A stretch of 64,000 nucleotides of DNA, from NCBI RefSeq assembly GCF_004297405.1, contig NZ_SCVC01000011.1, positions 1 to 64,000 on the forward strand. Direction: 5' to 3'. This stretch comes from Reyranella sp. GTDB lineage: Bacteria; Pseudomonadota; Alphaproteobacteria; Reyranellales; Reyranellaceae. A program made the translations under genes and the position numbers. Shown in pieces: positions 7,980 through 18,809 of this stretch. Positions within the stretch are counted from its first letter, which is position 1; every line of letters begins with the position of its first letter. A model generated the notes under the pieces. That model saw only the letters and a list, made by a program, of their open reading frames with translations. It did no database searches and was not told where the DNA came from.

Positions 7980-9638
7980 TCAGTCGTTCTCGATGCCGTA
8001 GGCCGTCTTTGCTTGCTCCGTGCTGACGAGACCCAGCTTCACGTCGCGCTTCACGGCCTCACGGTCGCGTTTCTTCGGATCGCCGAAGCCACCACCGCCC
8101 GGCATCTCGACGACCAGGCGTTCGCCCGCCGGAATGGTCTGGAAGCCCTTGGCCTTGAGTTCCTGGCCTGAAGCCAGGGAGAGACGGCCGTTGCCGCCCG
8201 ATTGGCCGCCATCGCGGCCACGCGCCGGATGCTTCACGCGCTCGAACGTGGCGAAGATGCCGAAGGGTGCGCCCTCGCGATGCTCGACTTCCATCACCTG
8301 GCCGAGGCCGCCGCGCTGCTGACCCGCGCCGCCGGAATCCTGGCGGTACTCCTTCTTCCAGACGACCACCGGCGCGATGGTTTCGGTGATCTCGACCGGC
8401 ACGTTGCGCACGCCGGACGGAAAGGGCGTTGCCGACAGTCCGTCGAGTGTGGGGCGCGCACCGGCGCCGCCGGAATGGAAGGTCGTCACCATGAAGGGGC
8501 GGCTGTTGCCGATCGTGCCGGTCATGCCGTGGCCGGCGCCGAGCTTCAGGTTCCAGAGATTGCTGGTGCCCTCGGCTGGCACCTGGCCTGGAATCACCTG
8601 ATGCAGCGCATCGAAGCAGACGTCGGGCAGCATATGGCCAATCGTGCTGCGCGCGTTCACGGCGGCTGGGAACAGCGCGTTGACGATGGTGTTCTCCGGC
8701 GCCGTGACGAGGATCGAGTCGAGCGTGCCGGCATTGTTGGGAATGGTCGGCGCCACAACGCATTTGATGCCGAAGGCCGTGTACGCCTCCGTGTAGCACA
8801 TGGGCGAGTTGATGCCGTAGATCGACGAGCCCGAGGTGCCGGCATAGTCGACCGAGATATGGTCGGCATGGATGGTGACGGCAGCGTGCAGGTCGATCGG
8901 CGCATCGTAGCCGTCGATCCGCATATGGCCCTTCCAGGTGCCGCGCGGCAGCCTGGCGATGGCCGCCACCATGCCGGCCCGACTCTTGTCGATGATGTGC
9001 GCGCCGAGTTCGTCGAGATCGGCGATGCCGTGCTCAGCCATCATGTGCGAAAGCCGTTGCTCGCCGATGACGTTGCAGCCGATCAGCGCGTGGATGTCGC
9101 CCTCGACCTGCACCGGCTCGCGCACGTTGGCGCGCACAATGCGCATCACGCTCTCGTCGATCCGGCCTTCGCGCATCAGCGGCAGCAGCGGCAGGAACAG
9201 GCCCTCGTGGAACACCTGCCGGCCGTCGGGCGACTGGCCGAGGCCGCCGATATCGACGACGTGCGTCGTGCAGGAGAAGAGGGCGACCAGCTTGCCGTTG
9301 TGGAAGGCCGGCGAGGTGACGACGATGTCGTAGAGATGGCCGGTGCCCTTCCACGGATCGTTGGTTACGTAGGCGTCCCCCGGCTTCATGGTCTCGACCG
9401 GGAATTCGCGGATGAAATGGATGACGCTGCGCGCCATCGAATTCACATGGCCTGGCGTGCCAGTGACGGCCTGGGCCAGCATGCGGCCTTCCAGGTCGAA
9501 CACGCCGGCCGAGATGTCGCCGGCCTCGCGGGCGCTGGTCGAGAATGCGGTGCGTACTAGAGCACGCGCTTGCTCCTCGACGACGGAGAGGAGGCGGTTC
9601 CACATCACCTGCAGGCGGATATCCGTTGGAGTGCTCAT
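7980..9638 (-). CDS. hyuB: Hydantoinase/oxoprolinase B subunit
   Basis: A 552-residue member of the HyuB/N-methylhydantoinase B family (Pfam Hydantoinase_B), with the typical N-terminus (IRLQVMWNRLLSVVEEQ) followed by FSTSAREAGDISAGVFD, the TNDPWKGTGHLYDI block and the Gly-rich C-terminal GGGGFGDPKKRD motif. With HyuA it performs ATP-dependent opening of 5-oxoproline, hydantoins or acetone/acetophenone-like substrates, depending on the subgroup. The start ATG overlaps the hyuA stop by four bases (ATGA), so the subunits are translationally coupled. The downstream 87 bases before the lactonase gene contain no obvious terminator. Confidence 0.9.
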   Translation of the reverse strand: MSTPTDIRLQVMWNRLLSVVEEQARALVRTAFSTSAREAGDISAGVFDLEGRMLAQAVTGTPGHVNSMARSVIHFIREFPVETMKPGDAYVTNDPWKGTGHLYDIVVTSPAFHNGKLVALFSCTTHVVDIGGLGQSPDGRQVFHEGLFLPLLPLMREGRIDESVMRIVRANVREPVQVEGDIHALIGCNVIGEQRLSHMMAEHGIADLDELGAHIIDKSRAGMVAAIARLPRGTWKGHMRIDGYDAPIDLHAAVTIHADHISVDYAGTSGSSIYGINSPMCYTEAYTAFGIKCVVAPTIPNNAGTLDSILVTAPENTIVNALFPAAVNARSTIGHMLPDVCFDALHQVIPGQVPAEGTSNLWNLKLGAGHGMTGTIGNSRPFMVTTFHSGGAGARPTLDGLSATPFPSGVRNVPVEITETIAPVVVWKKEYRQDSGGAGQQRGGLGQVMEVEHREGAPFGIFATFERVKHPARGRDGGQSGGNGRLSLASGQELKAKGFQTIPAGERLVVEMPGGGGFGDPKKRDREAVKRDVKLGLVSTEQAKTAYGIEND

Positions 9639-11701
9639 GCGCGATCCTCCAGTACGATCTGGCTCACGGCGTTGAGGCGGGCCGTGAAGCCCTTGGGCAC
9701 AACGGTCGTCGTGCCATCCTCGACAATCAGTGCCGGCCCGTCGAGCGTCATGCCGGGCTTCAGCGCGTGCCGCTCATGGATCGCGGCCTGCTCGCGCACA
9801 CCACTGGCCGGATCCAGCACCTCGCGATGGCCCGATGGCGTCGGCGCGGCAAGGACGGCGATTGCCTTCGCCGGCGCCGGCAACGGCCGGTCGGTGGCGA
9901 GCGACAAGGTCCAGGTCAGCGCTTCGACCTCGAGCTTTGGAATGGCACGGCCGAACACGGTTTCGTAGGTCGCCTCGAAGCGTCGACGCAGGTCGCGCAC
10001 TGCGTCGGCGCCGAAGGCTTCGTTGGGAAGCGGTACGGCGATCTCGTGTCCCTGTCCGCGATAGCGCATGAACGCCTGCCGATGCTCGACCAGCTTTTCA
10101 CCCGGCGCCGCAGGCTGCACCACGGCTTCGGCCTCCAGGCGCATGGCGGCGAAGAGCTCGTTCAGCATCTTGGCGTCGAACATGTCCAGGCGCACATGGC
10201 GCGTGCGCACCACCTCATAGGCGATCGGCGCGCGCAGGAAGCCGAAAGCCGAGCCGACACCGGCACCGACTGGCACGATCACTCGCTTCATGCCGAGCTT
10301 GCGGGCCAGCCGCGCGGCGTGCAGCGGCGCGGCGCCACCGAAGGCGATCAGGTCGCGATCAGCAGTGTCCTTGCCGTTTTCGACGGCGTGCACGCGAGCA
10401 GCGCTCGCCATCGTCTCGTCGACGATTTCCGCGACGCCGGCCGCCGCGCCCTGCGCATCGGTCTTGAGCGGGCCGGCCAGCGACTGCAACGCCGCCTCGG
10501 CCTTGTCGCGATGCAGGGGAATGGCGCCGCCCGCGAAGCGCTTGGGATCGAGACGACCGAGCGCAGTATCGGCATCGGTAACGGTGGGCTCGGTCCCGCC
10601 GCGGCCGTAGCTCGCCGGGCCGGGCACACTGCCGGCGGAGTCGGGGCCGACCTGGAGGCGTCCAAGTGCATCCAAGCGCGCGATCGAGCCGCCACCGGCG
10701 CCAATCTCGACCAACTCGATGACGGGGATACGCACCGGCAGGCCGGAGCCTTGAATGAAGCGGTAGGCGCGCGCGACCTCGAACTGGCGCGAGCGCTGCA
10801 GTTCGAGGTCGTCGAGCAGGGTGAGCTTGGCGGTCGTGCCGCCCATGTCGAAGGCAACCGCTTTGCGGGCATCATTCTCGGCCGCGACGGTACGCGCCAG
10901 GATGGCGCCGCCGGCAGGGCCGGACTCGACGAGCCGCACCGGATAGCGCCGCGCCGTCTCGACGGTGGTGATGCCGCCCGAGGACATCATGAGCAGCAGC
11001 GGTCCGGCGATGCCCTCGCGCTTCAGGTCGGTTTCGAGCTGGCCGAGATAGCCTGCCATGCGCGGCAGCACATAGGCATTGGCGATCGTGGTCGATGTGC
11101 GTTCGTATTCGCGGATCTCGGGACAGACTTCGCAGGACAGTGAGATCGCGACGCCCGGCAACTCTTCGGCCAGGATTGCGCCGGTGCGGCGCTCGTGCGC
11201 TTCGTTAGTGAAGCTGTGCAGGAAGCAGACGGCGACAGCTTCGACCTTCTCCTTCCGGAGTTCGGCGGCAACGGCGCGTACGGCCTTCTCGTCGAGGGCG
11301 AGCAAGACGGCGCCATCGGCAGCGACGCGTTCGGGCACACCGAAGCGCAGGTCGCGCGAGACCAGCGGCTCGGGCCGCTCCATGTAGATGTCGTACTGCT
11401 CAAAACGATGTTCCCAGGCCATCTCGAGCGAATCGCGAAAGCCCGCCGTCGTCACGAGTGCCGTACGTGCACCTTTGCGCTCGATCAGCGCATTGGTGGC
11501 GAGCGTCGTGCCATGCACGACCAGGGTGACATCGCCCGGCCGGCATTTCGCTTCCGCGAGGATGGCGCGCACGCCCTCCAGCACGGCACGTTCCGGCGCG
11601 TCGGGCGTGGTCAGGATCTTGGTGGCATGGGCTGCTGTGCCGGTTTCCAGCACGACATCGGTGAAAGTGCCGCCGATATCGACGGCCAAACGCGCGGACA
11701 T
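9635..11701 (-). CDS. hyuA: Hydantoinase/oxoprolinase A subunit (ATP-binding)
   Basis: A 688-residue HyuA-family protein. The N-terminal hydantoinase A domain opens with the actin-like phosphate-binding motif DIGGTFTDVV (residues 7-16) and a second one, DMGGTTAKL, occurs in the middle, as expected for the ASKHA fold. The segment TTIANAYVLPRMAGYL is a family landmark. Subunit A activates the lactam or ketone with ATP; subunit B completes hydrolysis. Start chosen at MSARLAVDIGG because it gives a TAATG junction with the stop of the preceding Bug receptor gene. Specificity (5-oxoproline, hydantoin or other) is not decided by the sequence. Confidence 0.9.
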   Translation of the reverse strand: MSARLAVDIGGTFTDVVLETGTAAHATKILTTPDAPERAVLEGVRAILAEAKCRPGDVTLVVHGTTLATNALIERKGARTALVTTAGFRDSLEMAWEHRFEQYDIYMERPEPLVSRDLRFGVPERVAADGAVLLALDEKAVRAVAAELRKEKVEAVAVCFLHSFTNEAHERRTGAILAEELPGVAISLSCEVCPEIREYERTSTTIANAYVLPRMAGYLGQLETDLKREGIAGPLLLMMSSGGITTVETARRYPVRLVESGPAGGAILARTVAAENDARKAVAFDMGGTTAKLTLLDDLELQRSRQFEVARAYRFIQGSGLPVRIPVIELVEIGAGGGSIARLDALGRLQVGPDSAGSVPGPASYGRGGTEPTVTDADTALGRLDPKRFAGGAIPLHRDKAEAALQSLAGPLKTDAQGAAAGVAEIVDETMASAARVHAVENGKDTADRDLIAFGGAAPLHAARLARKLGMKRVIVPVGAGVGSAFGFLRAPIAYEVVRTRHVRLDMFDAKMLNELFAAMRLEAEAVVQPAAPGEKLVEHRQAFMRYRGQGHEIAVPLPNEAFGADAVRDLRRRFEATYETVFGRAIPKLEVEALTWTLSLATDRPLPAPAKAIAVLAAPTPSGHREVLDPASGVREQAAIHERHALKPGMTLDGPALIVEDGTTTVVPKGFTARLNAVSQIVLEDRA

Positions 11702-12666
11702 TATTCGTCGAGCTTGATGTTGCCCTTGCGCACCACGTCGCCCCATGTGACGGAGTCGCGCTTCAGGAAGGCCACGTAATCGGCCGGGGAGAGTACGGCT
11801 GGGGTAAGGCCGTTCTCGTCGTACTTCTTCTTCACGTCGGGCTCGGCCAGCACCTTGGCGATGGCGGCATTGAGCCGGTCGACGATCGGCTTGGGCGTGC
11901 CGGGAGGCGCTGCGAGGCCGTACCAGTTTTCAGCCTGATAGCCCTTCACCGCTTCGGCCATGGCCGGCGTGTCGGGCAACACGGGCCAGCGCTCGGGCGA
12001 GGTGACGGCCATGGCGCGTGCCTTGCCGCTGCGGATCAGGCCCAGGGTTGCAGGATCGCCGAAATAAGCATCGACGATGCCGGCCGCGAGATCGTTCAGT
12101 GCGGGCCCCGTGCCGCGATAAGGCACATGCACCATCTTGAGCCCGGACATCTGCGTGAAGAGTTCACCCGCGAGGTGCTGGCTGGTGCCGATGCCGCCGG
12201 AGGCCCAGCGCAGCTCCTGGCGTTTCGCCAGCTCCATGAACTCCGGAAGCGTCTTCGCCGGCAGCTCGTTGCGCACCGCCACGATGAAGGGCATGCGCAC
12301 CAGCCGCGTGATTTGCGTCAGCGCCTGCGGATCGTAAGGCATCTTCGCCCGCAGATGCGGGCCTGCGGTGAGCGTGCCGGCACCTGTGAGCGAGAGCGTG
12401 TAGCCGTCGGGCGGGCTGTGCGACATCGCCTCGACGCCGATGATGCCGCCGGCGCCACCCTTGTTCTCGATCACGATGGTCTGGCCGAGTTCCTTGGACA
12501 GCGGCTCCATCATGAGCCGTGCCGTCAGATCGACGCCGCCACCGGGCGGGAAGGGGACGATGATCTTGATCGGGCGTTCGGGATACTTGCCCTGTGCAAC
12601 AGCGCTGCGCGCAACGAACGGTGCCGCGAATGCCGCGGCCAGCACCTGTCGACGAGAACTACGCAT
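11701..12666 (-). CDS. Bug/TctC-family periplasmic solute-binding protein, first gene of the hyu operon
   Basis: A 321-residue Bug receptor with a signal peptide (MRSSRRQVLAAAFAAPFVARSAVAQ; an RRQ pair hints at Tat export) and the family motifs YPERPIKIIVPFPPGGGVD, ENKGGAGGIIG and PDGYTLS. The start ATG has GGAAGGGA upstream; the longer reading lacks these features. Its stop codon shares one base with the hyuA start (TAATG), so receptor and hydrolase are one transcript and coupled in translation. That makes the hydantoin/oxoprolinase substrate the best guess for its ligand. No membrane partner is nearby. Confidence 0.9.
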   Translation of the reverse strand: MRSSRRQVLAAAFAAPFVARSAVAQGKYPERPIKIIVPFPPGGGVDLTARLMMEPLSKELGQTIVIENKGGAGGIIGVEAMSHSPPDGYTLSLTGAGTLTAGPHLRAKMPYDPQALTQITRLVRMPFIVAVRNELPAKTLPEFMELAKRQELRWASGGIGTSQHLAGELFTQMSGLKMVHVPYRGTGPALNDLAAGIVDAYFGDPATLGLIRSGKARAMAVTSPERWPVLPDTPAMAEAVKGYQAENWYGLAAPPGTPKPIVDRLNAAIAKVLAEPDVKKKYDENGLTPAVLSPADYVAFLKRDSVTWGDVVRKGNIKLDE

Positions 12667-12765
12667 AGCGATCCCTTCCTGCGCCCCGTCACGAGCTTGA
12701 CAGGCAGGCATTGTTACTTCAACACTTTACCAGATGGTTAACTATATATCGGAAGGCCAAACCCC

Positions 12766-13170
12766 ATGGCGAAAGCATATGCAGGTGGCTGCCATTGCGG
12801 CGCCGTACGCTTCGAGTGTGACCTCGATCCTGCTGCCGAGACCAGCCGCTGCAGCTGTTCAATCTGCGCCAAGGGTCGATTCTGGAAAACAATTGCAAAG
12901 AAGGATGCTTTTCGCCTCGTGAAGGGCGCTGACATGGTGACGGAGTACGGCTTCGGTAGCGGCATCATCCGTCACTGTTTCTGCCGGCGATGCGGCATTA
13001 AGCCCTTCGGCCGCGGCAACATGGAAGTGCTGGGAGGCGTCTTCTATGCCGTCAACGTAGCTTGCCTAGACGGTGACGCACCGCTGCAGTTCGCGGCGCG
13101 CGAGATCGTCTTCCAGGACGGCGCGAACAACGACTGGTCGCAGTCACCCGCGGAGACGCGCCACCTCTGA
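12766..13170 (+). CDS. GFA/CENP-V-fold zinc-binding protein
   Basis: A 134-residue member of the glutathione-dependent formaldehyde-activating (GFA) fold family. The zinc ligands are visible as CxC (Cys9, Cys11), CxCxxC (Cys29, Cys31, Cys34) and CxCxxC (Cys71, Cys73, Cys76). Gfa of Paracoccus speeds formaldehyde-glutathione adduct formation, but most family members have no tested role, so only the fold is safe. GGAAGG lies before the ATG. The 99-base gap to the divergent Bug receptor gene holds an AT-rich GTTAACTATATAT stretch and presumably both promoters. Confidence 0.85.
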   Translation: MAKAYAGGCHCGAVRFECDLDPAAETSRCSCSICAKGRFWKTIAKKDAFRLVKGADMVTEYGFGSGIIRHCFCRRCGIKPFGRGNMEVLGGVFYAVNVACLDGDAPLQFAAREIVFQDGANNDWSQSPAETRHL

Positions 13171-13171
13171 G

Positions 13172-14320
13172 CTAGAGCGCCACCTTCTTGAACACTTCGA
13201 CGAAGCGGTCGACATCCTGCTCGTCGTTGTAGACGTGCGGGCTGATCCTGAGACGGCCGAGCCGTGGCGCGGCGTAGACATTCTCGGCCGCGAGCTTTTG
13301 CGGCAGATCCGGCGCCATGCCTTTGGGGAACTGCAGGCTGAGCACATGCGGTGCCCGCAGCTTCTTGTCGATCACATGCACGCCCGTGTTGGCGAGCCCG
13401 TCGGCCAGCCGGTCGGTGAGCATGGAAAGCCGCGCCGTGATCGGCTCGTTACCCCAGCCCGCCATCATTTCCATACCGAGGGCCGCCATCTCCATGGAAA
13501 TGAAATGGTCGCGCTCGCCCATGTCGTAGCGCCGTGCACCGTCGGCATAGGCAAGGTCGCGGAAGTAGATCGTGTCTTCGGCGGCGACCGCCTTGCGCGC
13601 CGGCGCGGTCTGTTCCAGCGGCACGCCGTTCTGATGTCGTTTGGCGACGTACATGAAGGCGCGGCCATAAGGCCCCAACACCCACTTGTAGGTCGGGAAG
13701 ATCAGGAAGTCGGGATCGAGCGCCTTTACGTCGATGCGGCGGATGCCGACATCGTGCGTTGCGTCGACCAGCAACGCAGAACCCTTGGCCTTCGCGGCCT
13801 TGGCAACGCGCGGCATGTCGAGGGCGCCACCATCCGACCAATGCACCGAGGAGATCGAGACTAAGCCGAGCGGCGCGGCGTCCTTGCGCTCGATCGCTTC
13901 GAGTACAGCCGAGGTCCAGTCGCCGTCGGCTGGTTGCTGCACGGTCTCCACGGTGAAACCGGCGGCTTCCGCCCGGCTCATCCATTCCAAGACAGGTGAC
14001 GTGTGGTCGTCCTGCAGCACCAGCACGCGGCTGCCGCGCGGGACCGACATCACCTTGCCCGCGGTCGAGACGCCGTACCCGACGGAAGGGATGAGTGCGA
14101 CATCGACGGGATCGGCGCCGATCAGAGCTGCGGCCGCTTTGCGCGCCCGCTCGTACTGCTGGCTCTGGAAGGTGCCCGCGAGTTTCCAGGGCTGTCCCTT
14201 GCGTCCAACGGCGGCGCGTCCCGCATCCTGCACGGCGATGGGCAGCGGACTCCACGAGGCGGCATTGAAGAAACAAACGTCGCGCGGGATGTCGAACAGG
14301 GTGCGTTGGCAGGGAAGCAT
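13172..14320 (-). CDS. Class V aminotransferase-fold PLP enzyme
   Basis: A 382-residue fold-type I PLP protein of the aminotransferase class V / cysteine desulfurase superfamily. The predicted PLP lysine is Lys212 in FPTYKWVLGPYG; Asp186 in LLVDATHDVG is placed to hold the pyridine nitrogen, and SVHWSDGG carries a likely ring-stacking His. There is no active-site Cys loop of the kind found in NifS/SufS, so desulfurase activity is unlikely; a kynureninase-like or isopenicillin-epimerase-like role is more plausible. Its stop codon lies 2 bases from the stop of the convergent GFA gene. GGAGA lies upstream of the chosen ATG. Confidence 0.82.
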   Translation of the reverse strand: MLPCQRTLFDIPRDVCFFNAASWSPLPIAVQDAGRAAVGRKGQPWKLAGTFQSQQYERARKAAAALIGADPVDVALIPSVGYGVSTAGKVMSVPRGSRVLVLQDDHTSPVLEWMSRAEAAGFTVETVQQPADGDWTSAVLEAIERKDAAPLGLVSISSVHWSDGGALDMPRVAKAAKAKGSALLVDATHDVGIRRIDVKALDPDFLIFPTYKWVLGPYGRAFMYVAKRHQNGVPLEQTAPARKAVAAEDTIYFRDLAYADGARRYDMGERDHFISMEMAALGMEMMAGWGNEPITARLSMLTDRLADGLANTGVHVIDKKLRAPHVLSLQFPKGMAPDLPQKLAAENVYAAPRLGRLRISPHVYNDEQDVDRFVEVFKKVAL

Positions 14321-14367
14321 GGACCAAGTCTCCGATGGTTCGCAGAAGGTGAGACTAGCGCGGCTTT

Positions 14368-14391
14368 CTCATTACCTTCCATGTAATTGAG
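14368..14391. promoter_or_regulatory. Imperfect inverted repeat between aminotransferase and DUF1127 genes
   Basis: CTCATTAC and GTAATTGAG face each other across a 7-base spacer, with one extra base in the right arm. The site lies in the 123-base divergent gap, about 50 bases from either start codon, where an operator would be expected. Only the symmetry supports it; no regulator gene is next to it. Confidence 0.35.
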
Positions 14392-14443
14392 AGCACGGCT
14401 TGCGGCGCGCATCTTTGCCTCATGAGACCCAAGGAGGGTTCAG

Positions 14444-14689
14444 ATGAGCGTCCAGTCCCGCAACAGCTTCGTCCATCAGCCACACAGTCTCGCCACGCCG
14501 GCCACACCGCGGTCGACCCTGACCATGCGCATGGTAACGATGTTCGCACTATGGCGCGGACGGATCGAGGCACGGCGCTACTTGGCCGAACTCGATGCAC
14601 GTAGCTTGCGCGATGCCGGCATCTCGCCCGCAGCGGCAGCCTATGAATGCGGCAAGCCGTTCTGGCAGAAGATGGGAACACTTCGCTAA
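14444..14689 (+). CDS. DUF1127 domain protein
   Basis: An 81-residue basic protein whose C-terminal half (about residues 38-70) matches DUF1127: WRGRIEARRYLAELDARSLRDAGIS is the usual Arg-rich helix-turn-helix-like pattern. DUF1127 proteins are common in alpha- and gammaproteobacteria and some bind RNA or tune phosphate and carbon metabolism; none of that can be asserted here. The N-terminal 37 residues are low complexity and less conserved. A strong ribosome site (GGAGGG) precedes the ATG. The trehalose operon follows after 186 bases that carry its own promoter. Confidence 0.85.
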   Translation: MSVQSRNSFVHQPHSLATPATPRSTLTMRMVTMFALWRGRIEARRYLAELDARSLRDAGISPAAAAYECGKPFWQKMGTLR

Positions 14690-14738
14690 CCATTCTCGCC
14701 GTTCGCCACAATCTCGCCACACGACCGCTGCTTTTTCG

Positions 14739-14763
14739 GGAACTACCCCCGTCCTGAGACGTT
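14739..14763 (+). promoter_or_regulatory. EcfG-type (general stress response) sigma promoter of the trehalose operon
   Basis: GGAAC at 14739-14743 and CGTT at 14760-14763 are separated by exactly 16 bases, the consensus for EcfG sigma factors of alphaproteobacteria (GGAAC, 16 or 17 bases, CGTT). It points toward otsB, whose ATG is 112 bases downstream, with no other gene in between. Trehalose synthesis genes are classic EcfG targets in rhizobia, which supports the assignment. Confidence 0.75.
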
Positions 14764-14875
14764 GATCACCTGCGCTTAAGGCGCGGCTGCTCACTCGGGA
14801 CGGCCCCCGAACCCGGCGTGCAGTGGTCAAAGGCCCTTCGCGCCCCAAAAGACAATCCGGCGCAGAGGGGTTTTG

Positions 14876-15631
14876 ATGGCACCTGATTTCGACCGTATGA
14901 CTGCATTGTTCCTCGATCTCGACGGCACGCTCCTTGAGATTGCGGCGACGCCTGAGACGGTCGTGGTGCCTCCCGCGCTTCCGGTCCTGCTGGACCATCT
15001 TCGTGCCTTGCTGGGCGGCGCGCTGGCGATCGTCAGCGGCCGGTCGATCGTCACCATCGATCAACTCCTGAAGCCATTCAAAAGTGCGGCCGCCGGCGAG
15101 CACGGCGTTGGATTACGTTTCGATGACGGAACCACCGAGGAGATGCCGGCTGGTCTTGCTGTGCCGGAAGCCTGGCGCGATTCGCTTCGAACGTTGGCGG
15201 AGCGGTGGCCGGGTATCCTCATTGAACCCAAGCAGCATGGATGTGCAGTCCATTACCGCCTCGCGCCAGAACGCCACGACGATGTGTGGAAGGCCGTGCG
15301 CGCCCTCGTGCCGGACGATCATCCTTTGTTCAGGCTCATCCCGGCGCGCGAGGCTGTCGAAATCGGTCCGCGTGCGACCTCGAAAGGTTTTGCGGTCGAG
15401 CGCCTCATGGCAGGCAGTCCGTTCCGTGGCCGTCGTCCGATCTTCGTCGGCGACGACTTCACCGATGAAGCCGGCATGAGCGCGGCCCGCCGCTTCGGTG
15501 GCGAAGGCTTGCGAGTCGCGGAGATGTTCAAGGGCGATCCGGCTTTGGTGCGTGGCTGGCTCGCCAATAATGCTGAGCGCCTGGGCGGTCGTCCTCTGCC
15601 TCAGCGGATGTCAGCTGGAGCTTCGGCATGA
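14876..15631 (+). CDS. otsB: Trehalose-6-phosphate phosphatase
   Basis: A 251-residue HAD-superfamily phosphatase that removes phosphate from trehalose 6-phosphate to give trehalose. HAD motif I is DLDGTL with nucleophile Asp14 and acid Asp16, motif II is in IVSGRSI, and motif IV is GDDFTDE near the C-terminus. Length is normal for bacterial OtsB. AGAGGGG precedes the ATG; a TTG directly upstream is ignored. The stop overlaps the start of the GH15 gene by four bases (ATGA). Together with otsA two genes on, it completes the OtsAB trehalose pathway. Confidence 0.92.
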   Translation: MAPDFDRMTALFLDLDGTLLEIAATPETVVVPPALPVLLDHLRALLGGALAIVSGRSIVTIDQLLKPFKSAAAGEHGVGLRFDDGTTEEMPAGLAVPEAWRDSLRTLAERWPGILIEPKQHGCAVHYRLAPERHDDVWKAVRALVPDDHPLFRLIPAREAVEIGPRATSKGFAVERLMAGSPFRGRRPIFVGDDFTDEAGMSAARRFGGEGLRVAEMFKGDPALVRGWLANNAERLGGRPLPQRMSAGASA

Positions 15632-17411
15632 GCAGTCTCGATCTTGGTGTCATCGGCAACTGCTCCATTGCGAGCCTGATCGACCGCAACGGCCGCCATG
15701 TCTGGCACGGGCTGGGTCGGCTCGACGGCGATCCGGTGTTCAACGCCTTGTTGGGCGGCAACGATCCGCAGACCGGTTTCATGGACGCCGTTGTCGAAGG
15801 TGCCAAGGAAAGCCGTCAGCGTTATGTGCCCAACACAGCGATCCTGGAGACCACCATCGACGGGGCTGGTGGTTCGATGCGCATTCTGGACTTCGCGCCG
15901 CGCTTCCGTCGCTTTGGCCGCATGTTCCGGCCGCCGATGCTGATCCGGCGTCTCGAGCCGGTGGCCGGGCGGCCGCGCGTGACGTTGCGTCTGCGGCCGA
16001 GCTTCGACTATGGCGCACAGAAAGCGCAAGTCACGGTCGGCAGCAATCATATCCGCTTCTATGGCGATACGGCGGTGCAACGCCTCACGACCGATGCATC
16101 ACTGAGCTACATCCTGCACGAGACGGAATTCTCCCTCGATCGGCCGATGACCCTGATTGTCGGCGCCGACGAGAGTATCACCGACAATGTCGACGCGCTG
16201 TCGCGCTCGTTCCTCAGCGAGACCGAGGTCTACTGGCAGACCTGGGTACGTGACCTCAACATCCCGTTCGACTGGCAGGTCGCGGTGATCCGCGCGGCAA
16301 TCACCTTGAAGCTCTGCAGCTACGAGGATACCGGCGCGGTGCTGGCGGCGCTCACCACCTCCGTGCCCGAGGCGGCCGGCACGGTGCGTAACTGGGATTA
16401 TCGCTTCACCTGGTTGCGCGACGCTTTCTTCACCGTGACGGCCCTCAACCGGCTTTCGGCTACGCGCACCATGGAAAGCTACGTGCGCTTCATCGTCGAC
16501 GTCGTCGAGGCCGGCAGCACGCGCGGCGAGGTGCACAACGTTGCGCCGCTGTTCCCGATCGCACCCGGCACGGACACCACGGAGCGGCTGGTCAAGACGT
16601 TGCCGGGCTACCGAAACTACGGGCCGGTGCGCATCGGCAATGCCGCGGTGGGTCAGAAGCAGAACGATGTCTACGGCTCGATGGTGTTGACGGCGGCGCA
16701 GATGTTCTGGGACGAGCGCCTACCGCGTCAGGGCGATGTCGAGCTCTATCGTCAGCTCTGCGCCGTCGGCAACGAAGCCCATCGTGCCGCGCTGACGCCT
16801 GACGCGGGCCTCTGGGAATATCGCGAACGCGAGGAGGTGCACACCTTCTCGGCGGCCATGTGCTGGGCCGCCCAGCACCGTCTCGGCCTGATCGCCCGCC
16901 GCGTCGGGCTCGACGGGGAGTCGCGCGAATGGCTCGCCAAGGCGGGTGTGCTGCGCCAGGAGATCCTGCAGCGCGCCACGACACAGGAAGGCTGGTTGTC
17001 GGGCGTGCTCGACCGCGACATGGCCGATGCTTCGAGCCTGGTGTTTCCCGAGATCGGTCTGGTGCGTTCCGACGATCCCCGCTTCCACGCCACGCTCGAC
17101 ATGGTGAGCCGCAAGCTGATGCGAAACGGCTTTTTGATGCGCTACGTCGAGGCCGACGACTTCGGTCAACCGTCCAACGCCTTCCTGCTCTGTACCTTCT
17201 GGTACATCGACGCGCTGGCGAGCGTTGGCCGACGCGAGGAGGCACTCGAACTGTTCAACAACCTTTTGGCCCGGCGTAACCACGTCGGGCTTCTGTCGGA
17301 GGATGTCGATCCGCGGACCGGCGAGCTGTGGGGCAACTTCCCGCAGACTTACTCGCAGGTCGGGCTGATCCTGTCGGCAATGCGGCTCTCGAGGAGCTGG
17401 GAGGAGGGGCT

Positions 17412-17427
<16 letters not shown>
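15628..17427 (+). CDS. GH15 glycoside hydrolase (glucoamylase/trehalase-like)
   Basis: A 599-residue cytosolic protein of glycoside hydrolase family 15. The family landmark RNWDYRFTWLRDA follows an N-terminal beta-sandwich domain (LGVIGNCSIASLIDRNGRHVW), and the (alpha/alpha)6 barrel carries the likely acid Glu397 (GLWEYRE) and base Glu566 (TGELWGNFPQTYSQ). Family members cleave starch-type glucans or, as in mycobacteria, trehalose. No signal peptide is present. It overlaps otsB by 4 and otsA by 16 bases, so it is made with the trehalose enzymes; trehalose turnover or glucan trimming are both plausible, and the true substrate is unknown. Confidence 0.88.

Positions 17428-18805
<1,378 letters not shown>

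Positions 18806-18809
<4 letters not shown>

Noticed and set aside
9545..11143. 532-codon frame antisense to hyuA
   Set aside because: GC-rich shadow of hyuA without any recognisable domain or ribosome site.
12697..12725. TTGACA promoter for the GFA gene
   Set aside because: TTGACA is present at 12697-12702 but no acceptable -10 hexamer lies 16-18 bases downstream.
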